DNA of 64,000 nt from Agrobacterium albertimagni AOL15 (GTDB lineage: Bacteria > Pseudomonadota > Alphaproteobacteria > Rhizobiales > Rhizobiaceae): assembly GCF_000300855.1 (NCBI RefSeq), contig NZ_ALJF01000009.1, positions 1 through 64,000 of the forward strand, given 5' to 3'. Position 1 is the stretch's first letter, and every line of letters starts with the position of its first letter. This document shows, one piece after another, positions 7,998 through 16,713 of this stretch. Position numbers and translations under genes: made by a program. The notes beneath the pieces were generated by a model, which did not search any database, was not told where the DNA came from, and worked only from the letters and a program-made list of their open reading frames with translations.

Positions 7998-9233
7998 TCA
8001 GCGCGGAAGTAAATCGATAATTTTGGTGACCACATGCGAGCACTCATTAGTCTCATTCGTCAGGTCGTGCACGACAGACCTAATGCCCACATTTTCGTAT
8101 TCTGATACTAGGGTTGATCGGTACGACACCACCAGATCTACGACTGGGAACAATGTGTTGTCTTCTATGATTTTCCAACTCCGATTTCTACATGAAGCAG
8201 GTAACCCGGCTAGCGGATGCGGTTTGTAAAAAGCATTAATTGCCCGACCTTGCAGTCGGTCAAGCACCGAAAGTTGCAGGTCTGCACATAGAGGATGACC
8301 AACAAATAAAACTCTAGGCGATTCGTCGGTAGCAACTAGCGTCAGGGTTATCAGTGGTTTGAAGAGATGGGTTACCACTCCAATTGCGGCGTGAGAAGTC
8401 AGTACAACTGAACGAAACATACGATCAGCGGCATCGTCGTAGACATAGAGGGTCGTCACTGTGGATAGTTTGCAGGGTGGGACAAAATGCTCTTCCTCTT
8501 CACCAATGGCGCCGATGTAACCATGCTGCACGAGCGTCAACTTTCGGCCAGGCCGACGTGCTCGGCGCGCAGCTCGGACTGTCATGTCTACCAAGACAGC
8601 CCAGCGATCAAAGTGCTCGGCCATCACAAAGTCCGCATCTAAACGTGACAAGGCAATTCGAACTAGAAACCAAGGAACGGCCGTGTAAGTCTGTAAAATC
8701 CACCTGCGGCGGCGTGCGTCTCGACCCATCGTCCAAGTGGCGATAACGGCAAGTTTCACTGCAAGTGCAATATCTCGATACCCTATTAGGTGAAGGAGTG
8801 AGAAGTCCTGCCGCCTACCCTCACCCACGTTTATCCATGGAGGGACAATCCACACTTCTGGCGCAGAAATTTCCGGCGCCTTGACAACCTCAACCGCGCG
8901 GCTGGACAGTGCAAGACCGACCTTATCTGCGTTCTGAAGAACAGAACTCTCGTTCGGGCCCAGTCGACACCGAAGCCACAACAACTGTCCTCCTCGTAGC
9001 AAGTGAAAAGGAAGCCCCACCGTAAGCCGCCAAAGCGTGGCAAATAGCGCAACCAACTGCGTAAATGACGCTTTTTCTGGAAAGCGCCCTAACCAGAGGG
9101 GTACCCGCGGAATGAAGCCGACGCTCTCAGGCTTCTTATTCGCACGCTGCAGGAACAACAGGTCGGTTGCGATCTCATTGTCTGTTGCCGCACGATACTC
9201 CACAACATAACGGCGGGTGGTGTAATCTAGCAT
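7998..9233 (-). CDS. Putative glycosyltransferase of GT-B type (capsule/sialyltransferase-like)
   Basis: This 411-residue soluble protein belongs to no family I can name with certainty. The C-terminal half has features of inverting GT-B enzymes that act on capsule or nonulosonate donors: LVQHGYIG, VLFVGHPLC, NAFYKPHPLAG (a KPHP-type motif shared with KpsC/KpsS and polysialyltransferase-like enzymes) and DLVVSYRSTLVSEYENVG near the C-terminus. It lies between the nonulosonate genes and wzx, so a nonulosonate transferase is the best guess. A short non-coding stretch of about 200 bases separates it from the convergent fusion gene ending at 7796. Confidence 0.5.
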   Translation of the reverse strand: MLDYTTRRYVVEYRAATDNEIATDLLFLQRANKKPESVGFIPRVPLWLGRFPEKASFTQLVALFATLWRLTVGLPFHLLRGGQLLWLRCRLGPNESSVLQNADKVGLALSSRAVEVVKAPEISAPEVWIVPPWINVGEGRRQDFSLLHLIGYRDIALAVKLAVIATWTMGRDARRRRWILQTYTAVPWFLVRIALSRLDADFVMAEHFDRWAVLVDMTVRAARRARRPGRKLTLVQHGYIGAIGEEEEHFVPPCKLSTVTTLYVYDDAADRMFRSVVLTSHAAIGVVTHLFKPLITLTLVATDESPRVLFVGHPLCADLQLSVLDRLQGRAINAFYKPHPLAGLPASCRNRSWKIIEDNTLFPVVDLVVSYRSTLVSEYENVGIRSVVHDLTNETNECSHVVTKIIDLLPR

Positions 9234-9264
9234 CTGGAATGGCCTTTCACGTTAACTGACAGTC

Positions 9265-10515
9265 TCAATCTCTGTCGACCGTTAACCGACCAAACAAATG
9301 GACGCAGACCGCACTTTTCCAAACTAAAATGACGCCGAACACGACGTTCAAGGCAAGTGGAATACTGGATATGCCGATAACAGGATTTAGAGTGTATATT
9401 ACCGCAATAAATATAGCTGCTGCAACGAGATGGCTTGCGACGATCGTCCCGTCGTAGTTGTGTGCGTAAAGTGCGAGATGAGGAACAGAGCTTATGCCGT
9501 AGAGAGCGATTGCCAAAACTATTGGAGCCAAGAGGCCCATATTCTGCTGATAGACAGGGTTTGGTAAGAACTCCAAGAAGAAGACAAAGCCAAACCAACA
9601 AACGGTCGATAGAAACACCACGGCACCTGCAACCGTAGCTGCAAGGCGGCGCATTTCCGTCCGAAATTCTTCACTTTTCCCGGATCTGGCTGCTAGTACG
9701 ATTCGAGGGTATGCGAAGTCGACAATACCAGCGTCAACGAATGAGAGGATAGCAGTCGCGACGCCTATGAAAAGGACATATGCGCCCAATACTTCTGCTC
9801 CGCCGATCAATTCAATCCAGACGCGGTCAATGGTAAAAACACCACGCAGCGAAAGGCTGGCAATCATGAGCGGCAGCGCGACGGATAGTCCTTTGACAAT
9901 CCAGCGCCAATTTATAGAATTTGCACCAGTTTGGCCGGTTAACCGGAGAAGCGTCCTAAGGCTGAGCAAAAGTCCCACCGCCGAACCGGCCGTCCAACTT
10001 GCTAGCACGAAGTCAAGATTCCTAAGCTGTGGTAGTGCCAGCATGGCAGCAATCGCGACGAGGCACCACGCACCACCGCGCAAAAACAACACGACGCTAG
10101 AAAGCAAGGGGCGCGACAGGGCGACCAACACTCGGCCCGCCTCTAACCCTAAGTGCTCGAGGACTAAGAGTGCGGCGAACCAATATCCGTAACGCGCAGG
10201 AAGAGTATCGGTGAAGAACACCAGAACGATGATCGGGGAAATGATCAGATAAGTTACTGCATAAAGCGCAGCCTGGTTTCGCACAATCGCTCGTACATGG
10301 CCAGGACCTTGGGCAATAATCTCGCGAATCGAAAACGTATAAAACTCCCAACCAACAAGATACATGGTCCATCCGATGGCAGCTGTTAAGAGCCCATAAT
10401 GGCCAACATCAGCCGGTGACATCGATACCGCCATAAAGGCGAGCATGCCAAATTTCGCGGCGAGAGTGAGCCCACGCAAACTTACATTGAGAACCCGGGT
10501 AAAGTTCGTGTTCAT
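9265..10515 (-). CDS. wzx: Polysaccharide repeat-unit flippase (Wzx-like)
   Basis: This 416-residue polytopic membrane protein has about 12 helices. It starts NFTRVLNVSLRGLTLAAKFG, followed by GHYGLLTAAIGW, the N-terminal pattern of MATE-like O-antigen flippases (polysaccharide biosynthesis protein family). It would move lipid-linked repeat units across the inner membrane to Wzy. It ends 31 bases before the putative glycosyltransferase on the same strand. The 85-base gap to the aminotransferase upstream is too short to tell whether it has its own promoter. Confidence 0.8.
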   Translation of the reverse strand: MNTNFTRVLNVSLRGLTLAAKFGMLAFMAVSMSPADVGHYGLLTAAIGWTMYLVGWEFYTFSIREIIAQGPGHVRAIVRNQAALYAVTYLIISPIIVLVFFTDTLPARYGYWFAALLVLEHLGLEAGRVLVALSRPLLSSVVLFLRGGAWCLVAIAAMLALPQLRNLDFVLASWTAGSAVGLLLSLRTLLRLTGQTGANSINWRWIVKGLSVALPLMIASLSLRGVFTIDRVWIELIGGAEVLGAYVLFIGVATAILSFVDAGIVDFAYPRIVLAARSGKSEEFRTEMRRLAATVAGAVVFLSTVCWFGFVFFLEFLPNPVYQQNMGLLAPIVLAIALYGISSVPHLALYAHNYDGTIVASHLVAAAIFIAVIYTLNPVIGISSIPLALNVVFGVILVWKSAVCVHLFGRLTVDRD

Positions 10516-10600
10516 TCAACCGTTGCCGATCAAGTTTTATGGTTCAAATGACAATGCGGTTACGTTTGCCTTGATCGGGCGCCACACGCTAAATTAATGG

Positions 10601-12061
10601 CTACGCTACGCTTTTTATGGCGGAAACAACACGGTCAATGCTCTCGTCGGTCATGTTTGAGCCTGACGGGAGGCAGATACCTCTTTCAAAGAGGCTATCC
10701 GACACAGATGCTGGGTGATGGGGGTAATACTGGCACTCTGCGAAGACCGGCTGGAGATGCATTGGCTTCCAAACTGGCCGGGCTTCAATGAAGTCAGCTG
10801 ACAGTAGAGTGATCAGGTCTTTTGCTTTAATCGGGCTATCGTCGTCCAAAGTCGCCACGGAAAGCCAGTGGTTAGAACGACTCCAACTTGGCTCTGGCAT
10901 CCAGTGTAGCCATTGCAAGTCCGCTAGTAACGAACGGTAAGTGTTGAATACACGACGCCTGGCGTTCACTCTCTCATCGAGCACACGCAACTGCCCCCGC
11001 CCCACGCCGGCGAGGATGTTGCTCATACGGTAGTTGTAGCCGATGGTCGAATGTTGGTAGTGCGGCGCGGGATCGCGAGCCTGCGTGGCGTAAAAGCGAG
11101 CACGCTTGGCAAAGTCCTCGTTCTCCGTGACCAACATGCCACCACCAGATGTGGTGATTATCTTATTGCCATTGAATGAGTAGATGCCCATAGCACCGAA
11201 CGTGCCGGATGGCTTGTCCTTGTATGATGCACCAAGGGACTCAGCGGCATCCTCCACAATCGGCACACCATAGCGTTGGCAAAGCGCGATGATTGGATCC
11301 ATATCGGCGCTCTGACCGTATAAATTTACAACAATCACTGCTTTTGGCAGGCGACCTGCATTATATGCTTCAAAAAGGGCTCGCTCTAGAGCTTCTGGCG
11401 ACATGTTCCAGCTTTCAGGCTCAGAGTCGATAAACACAGGCTCGGCGCCTTGGTAAACTATAGGATTAGCACTGGCAGCAAAAGTTAGTGTCGAACAAAA
11501 AACCACATCGCCTGGTGCCACGCCCAACATAATGAGTGCCAAGTGAATAGCGGCGGTTCCTGAGCTGAGTGCCACCGCATGGGATGCCCCCACCTTCTCT
11601 GCTAGCTCCCGCTCGAAAGCGTCGACATTGGGCCCTAAGGGAGCTATCCAGTTCGTCTCAAACGCTTCCGCTATGAAATCTAACTCGCTGTCGCCCATGT
11701 GAGGAGTCGAGAGCAGTATTTGCTCGCCAATGCGCGACCGCTCAAGCACATCGACAACACGATTAGCCTCATCTACCACTGGTAGATGGTTTATACCGTG
11801 CTTCTGCATCAAACCGAGCGCCTCCTGACGAGTATATCGAGGCGGGATTGTGACTGAGCTTATGCGTGGGAGATTGCTCAGAGTCTCATCAAGAGAGCCG
11901 CTAGCCAACAGCAAACGCCGCAGGTCACCATCAGTGACTGTACGCAGAAATCGTCCGTCGCCAGCGATCAGCAGCAAGATCCCCTTGCCAGACTCGTTCA
12001 GCCTTGCGAGAGCCTCTTTTACGGTGGCGCTTTCGCCTAAACTAAGGACTGCAATCGACAC
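10601..12061 (-). CDS. CBS-domain-fused sugar aminotransferase (LegC/PglE-like)
   Basis: Residues 1 to about 120 form two CBS motifs (ATVKEALARLNESGKGILLL with TVTDGDLRR, and RYTRQEALGLMQKHGINHLP with VVDVLE). The rest is a DegT/DnrJ/EryC1/StrS PLP enzyme: SSGTAAIHLAL, VNLYGQSADMD, VEDAAESLGA and YSFNGNKIITTSGGGML with the PLP-binding Lys. This subfamily makes UDP-4-amino-4,6-dideoxy-GlcNAc from the 4-keto sugar. The start is GTG and overlaps the acetyltransferase stop by one base. A CBS pair usually accompanies the nucleotidyltransferase PtmE in legionaminate clusters; here it sits on the aminotransferase and may sense a nucleotide. Confidence 0.87.
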   Translation of the reverse strand: MSIAVLSLGESATVKEALARLNESGKGILLLIAGDGRFLRTVTDGDLRRLLLASGSLDETLSNLPRISSVTIPPRYTRQEALGLMQKHGINHLPVVDEANRVVDVLERSRIGEQILLSTPHMGDSELDFIAEAFETNWIAPLGPNVDAFERELAEKVGASHAVALSSGTAAIHLALIMLGVAPGDVVFCSTLTFAASANPIVYQGAEPVFIDSEPESWNMSPEALERALFEAYNAGRLPKAVIVVNLYGQSADMDPIIALCQRYGVPIVEDAAESLGASYKDKPSGTFGAMGIYSFNGNKIITTSGGGMLVTENEDFAKRARFYATQARDPAPHYQHSTIGYNYRMSNILAGVGRGQLRVLDERVNARRRVFNTYRSLLADLQWLHWMPEPSWSRSNHWLSVATLDDDSPIKAKDLITLLSADFIEARPVWKPMHLQPVFAECQYYPHHPASVSDSLFERGICLPSGSNMTDESIDRVVSAIKSVA

Positions 12062-12699
12062 TACATTCTCCTGTTATTCAAAGGCACAGCAGGAACACCT
12101 GCATATGTGGATCCTGCACTTAAATCAGATGTGACAACTGCGCCTGCGCCAACCACAACGCCAATTTCGATTTTGCGCGCCGGGAGGATATTGGCGCCCG
12201 CGCCAATCAACACCAAGTTGGCGAGGGTAACCCCGCCACCCAACGTGGCCCCGGGTGCGACATGGACGAACTCACCCAATACACAGTCATGATCCACGAC
12301 GGAATTGTGGTTTATGATAGCCCCCTGACCAATTGTGGCGCGCGCGGCGACGATTGAGCCGGCAGCGAGGAAAGCCCCAACACCCACGCTCGCATGAGCG
12401 GAAACCGTTGCCATGGGGTGAATGATGGTGCGAAGCTTAGCACCTACAGCGACGAGATTACGCGACACACGCTGCCGTACGACATTATCTCCAATTGAAA
12501 CGTGGACATCCCTACCCGTCAGCCGCTCAGCCCCAGAAAGATGGCGGACTTGGATTCCAAACAATTTAAACTCAGAGCTGACCTCATCTTCTGTCCAGAC
12601 CTCGATGGTATCTGGCTCTACGCCGGCTGCCAGCAGCGCGTCTACCGTCACTGCGCCCTGGCCTCCTGCGCCAATCACGTTGATAGGGTCAGTAGGCAT
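12061..12699 (-). CDS. PglD/NeuD-family sugar N- or O-acetyltransferase
   Basis: This 212-residue left-handed beta-helix acetyltransferase has an N-terminal Rossmann-like segment (INVIGAGGQGAVTVDALL) and hexapeptide repeats from about residue 85 (IIHPMATVSAHASVGVGAFL, NHNSVVDHDCVLGEFVHVAP). The His in NHNSVVDHD matches the catalytic base of PglD, which acetylates UDP-4-amino sugars to give UDP-diNAcBac. Together with the adjacent aminotransferase it should supply the substrate of the LegG-like epimerase. It overlaps that gene by 11 bases. An alternative role is O-acetylation of the finished nonulosonate, as NeuD does for sialic acid. Confidence 0.85.
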   Translation of the reverse strand: MPTDPINVIGAGGQGAVTVDALLAAGVEPDTIEVWTEDEVSSEFKLFGIQVRHLSGAERLTGRDVHVSIGDNVVRQRVSRNLVAVGAKLRTIIHPMATVSAHASVGVGAFLAAGSIVAARATIGQGAIINHNSVVDHDCVLGEFVHVAPGATLGGGVTLANLVLIGAGANILPARKIEIGVVVGAGAVVTSDLSAGSTYAGVPAVPLNNRRM

Positions 12700-13828
12700 T
12701 GGCCTTGTCCATTACAGAAGGGTCGCTCAAATCTAGCTGGCGCAATGCAGCGATAATACGTGGCGCAGCTGCGCCGTCTCCATAAACGTTCTCGGTCGTG
12801 AAACGCGGCGTTGCAAGAGCCTGCACAATGCCGAGCGCCACCGATTCTGGATCGGTAGGCACATCAATAACATTCGCGTTTCGCTCCCGGAGGTTTTGAC
12901 GAGAGCCAATATTGATAACCGGTGTACCAAAACTAGCTGCCTCGATGATCCCACTGCTCGAGTTACCCACTAGCAAAGCGGCGTCCCGTATGGCGGAAAG
13001 ATATTCGCTACGCGGCATGTGCGTTACCAGCGTGATGCGATCCTGTGCTGAGAAATGCTCAAGCACCTCGATGATGCCAACACTACCAGCATCCGAATTG
13101 GGCCTGAGGGCGAGAACCTGTAGGCCTGCCGCTAGCATCGCATCAAGTGCTGCTCTAGCACCCTCAGCCGCCTCATCGGCTTCTTGCAAAACTGGGTGGT
13201 ATAGAAATATGGCGACAGGACTATCACCGCCAACGCCGTATTTAGAAAATACTTCCTTTCCATTGTGGCACGCTAGCTCTGTAATGCCATCTAACCCTGG
13301 AGCGCCAACCACGGTGATCATATTCTCTTGCTCACCCATCCGTACCAACCTTTCGCGGCTTTCGGACGTCGCCACTAGGTGTAAATGAGCAAGTTTAGAA
13401 ATGGCATGTCGAACAGGCTCGTCAACCGTGCCGGAGCGCTCACCTCCATGGATATGTGCGATTGGGATATTAAGGTGGATCGCGGCGATTGCGCACGCCA
13501 GCATCTCACCACGATCGCCTAGCAGCAGAACGATATCGGGGCGATCGACCGTAAAAGCGGACACCAAGGCAATTACAATTTTCCCTATGTTGATCGCAGT
13601 GAGGCCACCGCTTGGCATACCCGACTCGACATCAATTCTTCTGGGCAGCGGAAGGCCCGACTTTTCGATCTCCTCGATCGTGTGTCCAAGCAGTGGGTCG
13701 AGATGCATTCCTGTGGCGTAAATCGTCAATTCCATGTCGGCTTGAGCGTCGATAGCCGACAATGTCGATCTCATAAGGCCAAAGTCGGCACGAGTGCCGG
13801 TCAGATAGGCTATGCGTCTCTGCCGCAT
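12689..13828 (-). CDS. legG: Hydrolysing UDP-sugar 2-epimerase (NeuC/LegG-like)
   Basis: This 379-residue enzyme of the UDP-GlcNAc 2-epimerase superfamily shows YLTGTRADFGLM, LLGDRGEMLACAIAA, AHIHGGERSGTVDEPVRHA and GNSSSGIIEAASFGTPVINIG. These are the hydrolysing (NeuC/LegG) rather than the non-hydrolysing (WecB) forms of the motifs. With UDP-diNAcBac as substrate it would release 2,4-diacetamido-2,4,6-trideoxymannose for LegI. I chose the ATG that overlaps the legI stop as TGATG; an in-frame ATG six codons upstream (13846) lies inside legI. Part of a tightly packed minus-strand operon 14865 to 10601. Confidence 0.88.
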   Translation of the reverse strand: MRQRRIAYLTGTRADFGLMRSTLSAIDAQADMELTIYATGMHLDPLLGHTIEEIEKSGLPLPRRIDVESGMPSGGLTAINIGKIVIALVSAFTVDRPDIVLLLGDRGEMLACAIAAIHLNIPIAHIHGGERSGTVDEPVRHAISKLAHLHLVATSESRERLVRMGEQENMITVVGAPGLDGITELACHNGKEVFSKYGVGGDSPVAIFLYHPVLQEADEAAEGARAALDAMLAAGLQVLALRPNSDAGSVGIIEVLEHFSAQDRITLVTHMPRSEYLSAIRDAALLVGNSSSGIIEAASFGTPVINIGSRQNLRERNANVIDVPTDPESVALGIVQALATPRFTTENVYGDGAAAPRIIAALRQLDLSDPSVMDKANAY

Positions 13829-14865
13829 CACGCTAGATCGCTCCACTGAAGCGTCTCACCCGCCGAGATATCCCGAATGGCTCGCCTTCCGGTCACTGAA
13901 TTCAGCTCGGCGGGGGAAATTCCAGTGCCAGGACGGAGTAGCACAAGATCCGAGGCATTGATGACGGCCCCTGCTGCGATTGCGTATTTGCTCGTGACAC
14001 TGCGTCGCACCAAAGCTCGCACGGGCAACTCTGATTCTTTGGGTTCCTTAACACCATTGCCTCGTGCACGATCTACAAGGCGAATAGCCTCAACCATGGA
14101 GGTCAGCTCTCTAGGATCAAGAGACGCACCATGATCAGGTCCAGCCAGGGTCTTATCAAGAGTGAAGTGCTTCTCAATTACCTCTGCGCCCATGCCCACC
14201 GCGGCGATTGGGATCGTGATCCCAAGTGTATGATCTGAGTAACCTACCGGTACACCGAGCTCGTCGCCAATGGTGCGCATAGCCAGAAGGTTTACATCGT
14301 CGGGCGCGGCCGGATAGTTGGAAGTGCAATGTAGTATAACTAAGGAATTAGCGAATGCCCCGCCGGGGCATGCTCGACCTACGACTTCCGCGGCCTCACG
14401 CACCTCATCAATTGTTGCCATGCCTGTGGAAAGAATTATCGGCAGTCCGGACGATGCCATATGCCGCAGGAAAGGGTGATTGGTTATCTCACCTGAAGGG
14501 ACTTTTACACGCTTGATTCCCAGCGACACAAGGTAGTCGAACGAGTCCTCATCGAAGGCTGTCGACATAAACTCAATACCTCGCTCATGGCATCGCTTGA
14601 GTATGCATTCATGCATTTCAACCGACATCTCCAAGCTCTTTAGCATGTCATATTGGTCACCAGCACCAGTGGCCTTTTGCTGATAGAGAGCTTTTTCAGC
14701 GCCACGTCTTACCAGCTTATCCGCGGAGAAGGTTTGAAATTTAACCGCATCGGCTCCGGCATGTGCGGCAGCGTCAACAAGCTGCAGCGCCATATCTAGG
14801 CTTCCATTGTGATTGACGCCCGCTTCAGCAATGATGAATGTCGATTTCACAATAGGGTCTGCCAA
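13828..14865 (-). CDS. legI: Nonulosonic acid synthase (NeuB/LegI-like)
   Basis: This 345-residue NeuB-family enzyme condenses phosphoenolpyruvate with a 6-carbon acetamido sugar. The TIM-barrel part has FIIAEAGVNHNGSL, DAVKFQTF, VKVPSGEITN, CTSNYPA, GYSDHT and IEKHFTLDKTLAGPDH. The last 60 residues are the antifreeze-like SAF domain (SKYAIAAGAVINASDLVLLRP in part). With LegG upstream in the pathway the product should be legionaminic acid or an isomer. It is the first gene of the operon; the 609-base gap before it probably holds the promoter. Confidence 0.9.
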   Translation of the reverse strand: MADPIVKSTFIIAEAGVNHNGSLDMALQLVDAAAHAGADAVKFQTFSADKLVRRGAEKALYQQKATGAGDQYDMLKSLEMSVEMHECILKRCHERGIEFMSTAFDEDSFDYLVSLGIKRVKVPSGEITNHPFLRHMASSGLPIILSTGMATIDEVREAAEVVGRACPGGAFANSLVILHCTSNYPAAPDDVNLLAMRTIGDELGVPVGYSDHTLGITIPIAAVGMGAEVIEKHFTLDKTLAGPDHGASLDPRELTSMVEAIRLVDRARGNGVKEPKESELPVRALVRRSVTSKYAIAAGAVINASDLVLLRPGTGISPAELNSVTGRRAIRDISAGETLQWSDLA

Positions 14866-15474
14866 ATTATTGGTCCTCCAGAAACACTGTCTTCCGTCCT
14901 CTCAACCAGGACGCCGAGTTAAACACCATAGAACAAGACCGCCGACACTTCCTACTGTGCGCCAAGAGGCCAGTTGGACGTTTTGTCCGTAGCACTAGAC
15001 GAGCTTGTCATTCGAACGCTGAATACCGTCAAAGGCAATGTCACCTGATCAGAAGATCTGGCAACCCCGTTAGCTGCAACATGCATCCTTTGATCGAGAT
15101 CGATGGCTTGGAAGCCATGTCGCTTGCGCGCGAGTCCCAACCAGCTGCATAGTTTTATGTTTGGGCGCAAAAAACCGGAACAACGAGCTATGAGTAAGCG
15201 ATTCCCTCACTTGAGCTACACTGTCATCAGTCTCCACACAAACAAACGCCTTCCCGATTGGCCCCAGGTAAGTTCTCGACAAGCAAAAACCCATAGTCAC
15301 ACCGCACAGATCAACCGAAGTAATAGAGACTCCCTCACATCTGCTCCCCAACAGACAAAATGGAAAACAGTTGGGTACGAAGATTGCTTTGGCAGCTAAC
15401 GCCTCAATCCTAAGCTGAATCTAAAGTGCTTCGATCATTCTCGGAGGATCCAATACCCATCGACTGGAGGTGCG
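14866..15474. other. Intergenic region, no gene recognised
   Basis: About 600 bases between the start of legI and the end of the phosphoglycosyl transferase gene, both on the minus strand. Short open frames here have no recognisable protein features. The promoter for the legI operon is expected near 14870-15000 but I cannot point to a convincing -35/-10 pair. No JUMPstart-like element was seen. Confidence 0.5.
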
Positions 15475-16695
15475 CTAAGGAGTTATGTTAGAACCACGGA
15501 TCTTATCTCCCGAACCCGCACCTGTCGCCGTCTCAACAATGATTTTAACGTCAAGCCCAAGTGATTGTAGCTGTAGATACTCGCGATCACACTGGGCAAG
15601 GCCTGCAGGGTTACTCATGTCTATCCCTCGGACTTGTGCTAGGCCGGTAATACCAGGCTTTATGGCGAACACTCCCTGGCCTCTGCGTTCAAGAATCATG
15701 TCTGTTTGATTGGGCAAACATGGTCGTGGCCCCACAAGGCTCATCTCGTTTCGTAGGATGTTGATCACCTGTGGTAACTCATCCAGTTTTGTACGTCTCA
15801 GGAAGTGACCAATAGGTGTGACGGCGGATATAGGTACTTCATGAGTCCCCACATTCGGCGCCGAAGCAAACATCGTTCGGAACTTGAGGCAAGTGAACTG
15901 CTCTTCATTCCGCCCTACGCGCTGTTGGCGAAAAATGCCTGGCCCGGGAGATTGGAGCCTTATCGCCACCCATATCGCAATCATTGCCCACCAGAGCAGC
16001 GCCACTATTGACAGTGAAAACGCCAAATCTACGAAGCGCTTGGCTTTACTGAAGACTACATTCTCTCCCTGTCCAGCGGTGACAATCATGTTTCTGATGC
16101 CGTCGCCTTCCAGCGGCTCCAGATTTCTTAGAGTGTCGGCCAACTGCGACACATGGACAGTTGGCTTAAACGCTTTCAGGACCTCGAGAGCCGCGCGGCG
16201 AAACGGCGTCGGAAAACGATTTAGCACGGCAAGCTTTCCACCAAGCTGATCCCCTACGACCGCCGGCAGATAGAGCACCCATCGTCCAATGCCTTCAACA
16301 GTTGCGAGACGCTCGACCGCGAGGCGTTTCGACTCGGCATAACTGGTCTTGTCGTTCAGTTCCAAGGCATGGGTGGATGAGATGAAAACGAATGTGCGGA
16401 TGCCAGCTGCTTTTGCTTTTCGACAGACTTCGATCGGCATATCTGCATTGATTCTCACAAAGCTGTCCCAATCTGCGACTTGGTTGTTGTTAAGCACAGC
16501 CAAGTGTAGAATGCAGTCAAATCCGTTCGCCAGCTTTAAAAAATCGCTGTAGCTGCTGGTCGCGATCCCCGGAAAAAGATTGTCTAAAATCTCCCTTTTG
16601 CGCCCGACGAGCAAAAGGTCGCAACCTCGAGCCTTCAACAGCGGCACGAGCTGTTTGCCTATGAAGCCGCTAGCCCCGGTTACTACAATACGCAT
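15475..16695 (-). CDS. Fusion of NAD-dependent epimerase and initiating phosphoglycosyl transferase
   Basis: Residues 1 to about 215 form an extended SDR (MRIVVTGASGFIGKQLVPLL, STHALELNDKTSYAESKRLA with Tyr-x3-Lys). Residues from about 217 are a bacterial sugar transferase: one membrane hairpin (LAFSLSIVALLWWAMIAIWV), then SPGPGIFRQQRVGRN, LKFRTM, RRTKLDELPQ with the catalytic Asp-Glu pair, and LVGPRP. The second domain is a PglC/WbaP-type monotopic enzyme that transfers a sugar phosphate to undecaprenyl phosphate and starts each repeat unit. An epimerase on the same chain could make or reduce the sugar it uses, as WbpV/WbpL do in Pseudomonas. The gene follows the dehydratase by 18 bases. Confidence 0.87.
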   Translation of the reverse strand: MRIVVTGASGFIGKQLVPLLKARGCDLLLVGRKREILDNLFPGIATSSYSDFLKLANGFDCILHLAVLNNNQVADWDSFVRINADMPIEVCRKAKAAGIRTFVFISSTHALELNDKTSYAESKRLAVERLATVEGIGRWVLYLPAVVGDQLGGKLAVLNRFPTPFRRAALEVLKAFKPTVHVSQLADTLRNLEPLEGDGIRNMIVTAGQGENVVFSKAKRFVDLAFSLSIVALLWWAMIAIWVAIRLQSPGPGIFRQQRVGRNEEQFTCLKFRTMFASAPNVGTHEVPISAVTPIGHFLRRTKLDELPQVINILRNEMSLVGPRPCLPNQTDMILERRGQGVFAIKPGITGLAQVRGIDMSNPAGLAQCDREYLQLQSLGLDVKIIVETATGAGSGDKIRGSNITP

Positions 16696-16713
16696 AATTA
16701 CGTCCCGTCATTG

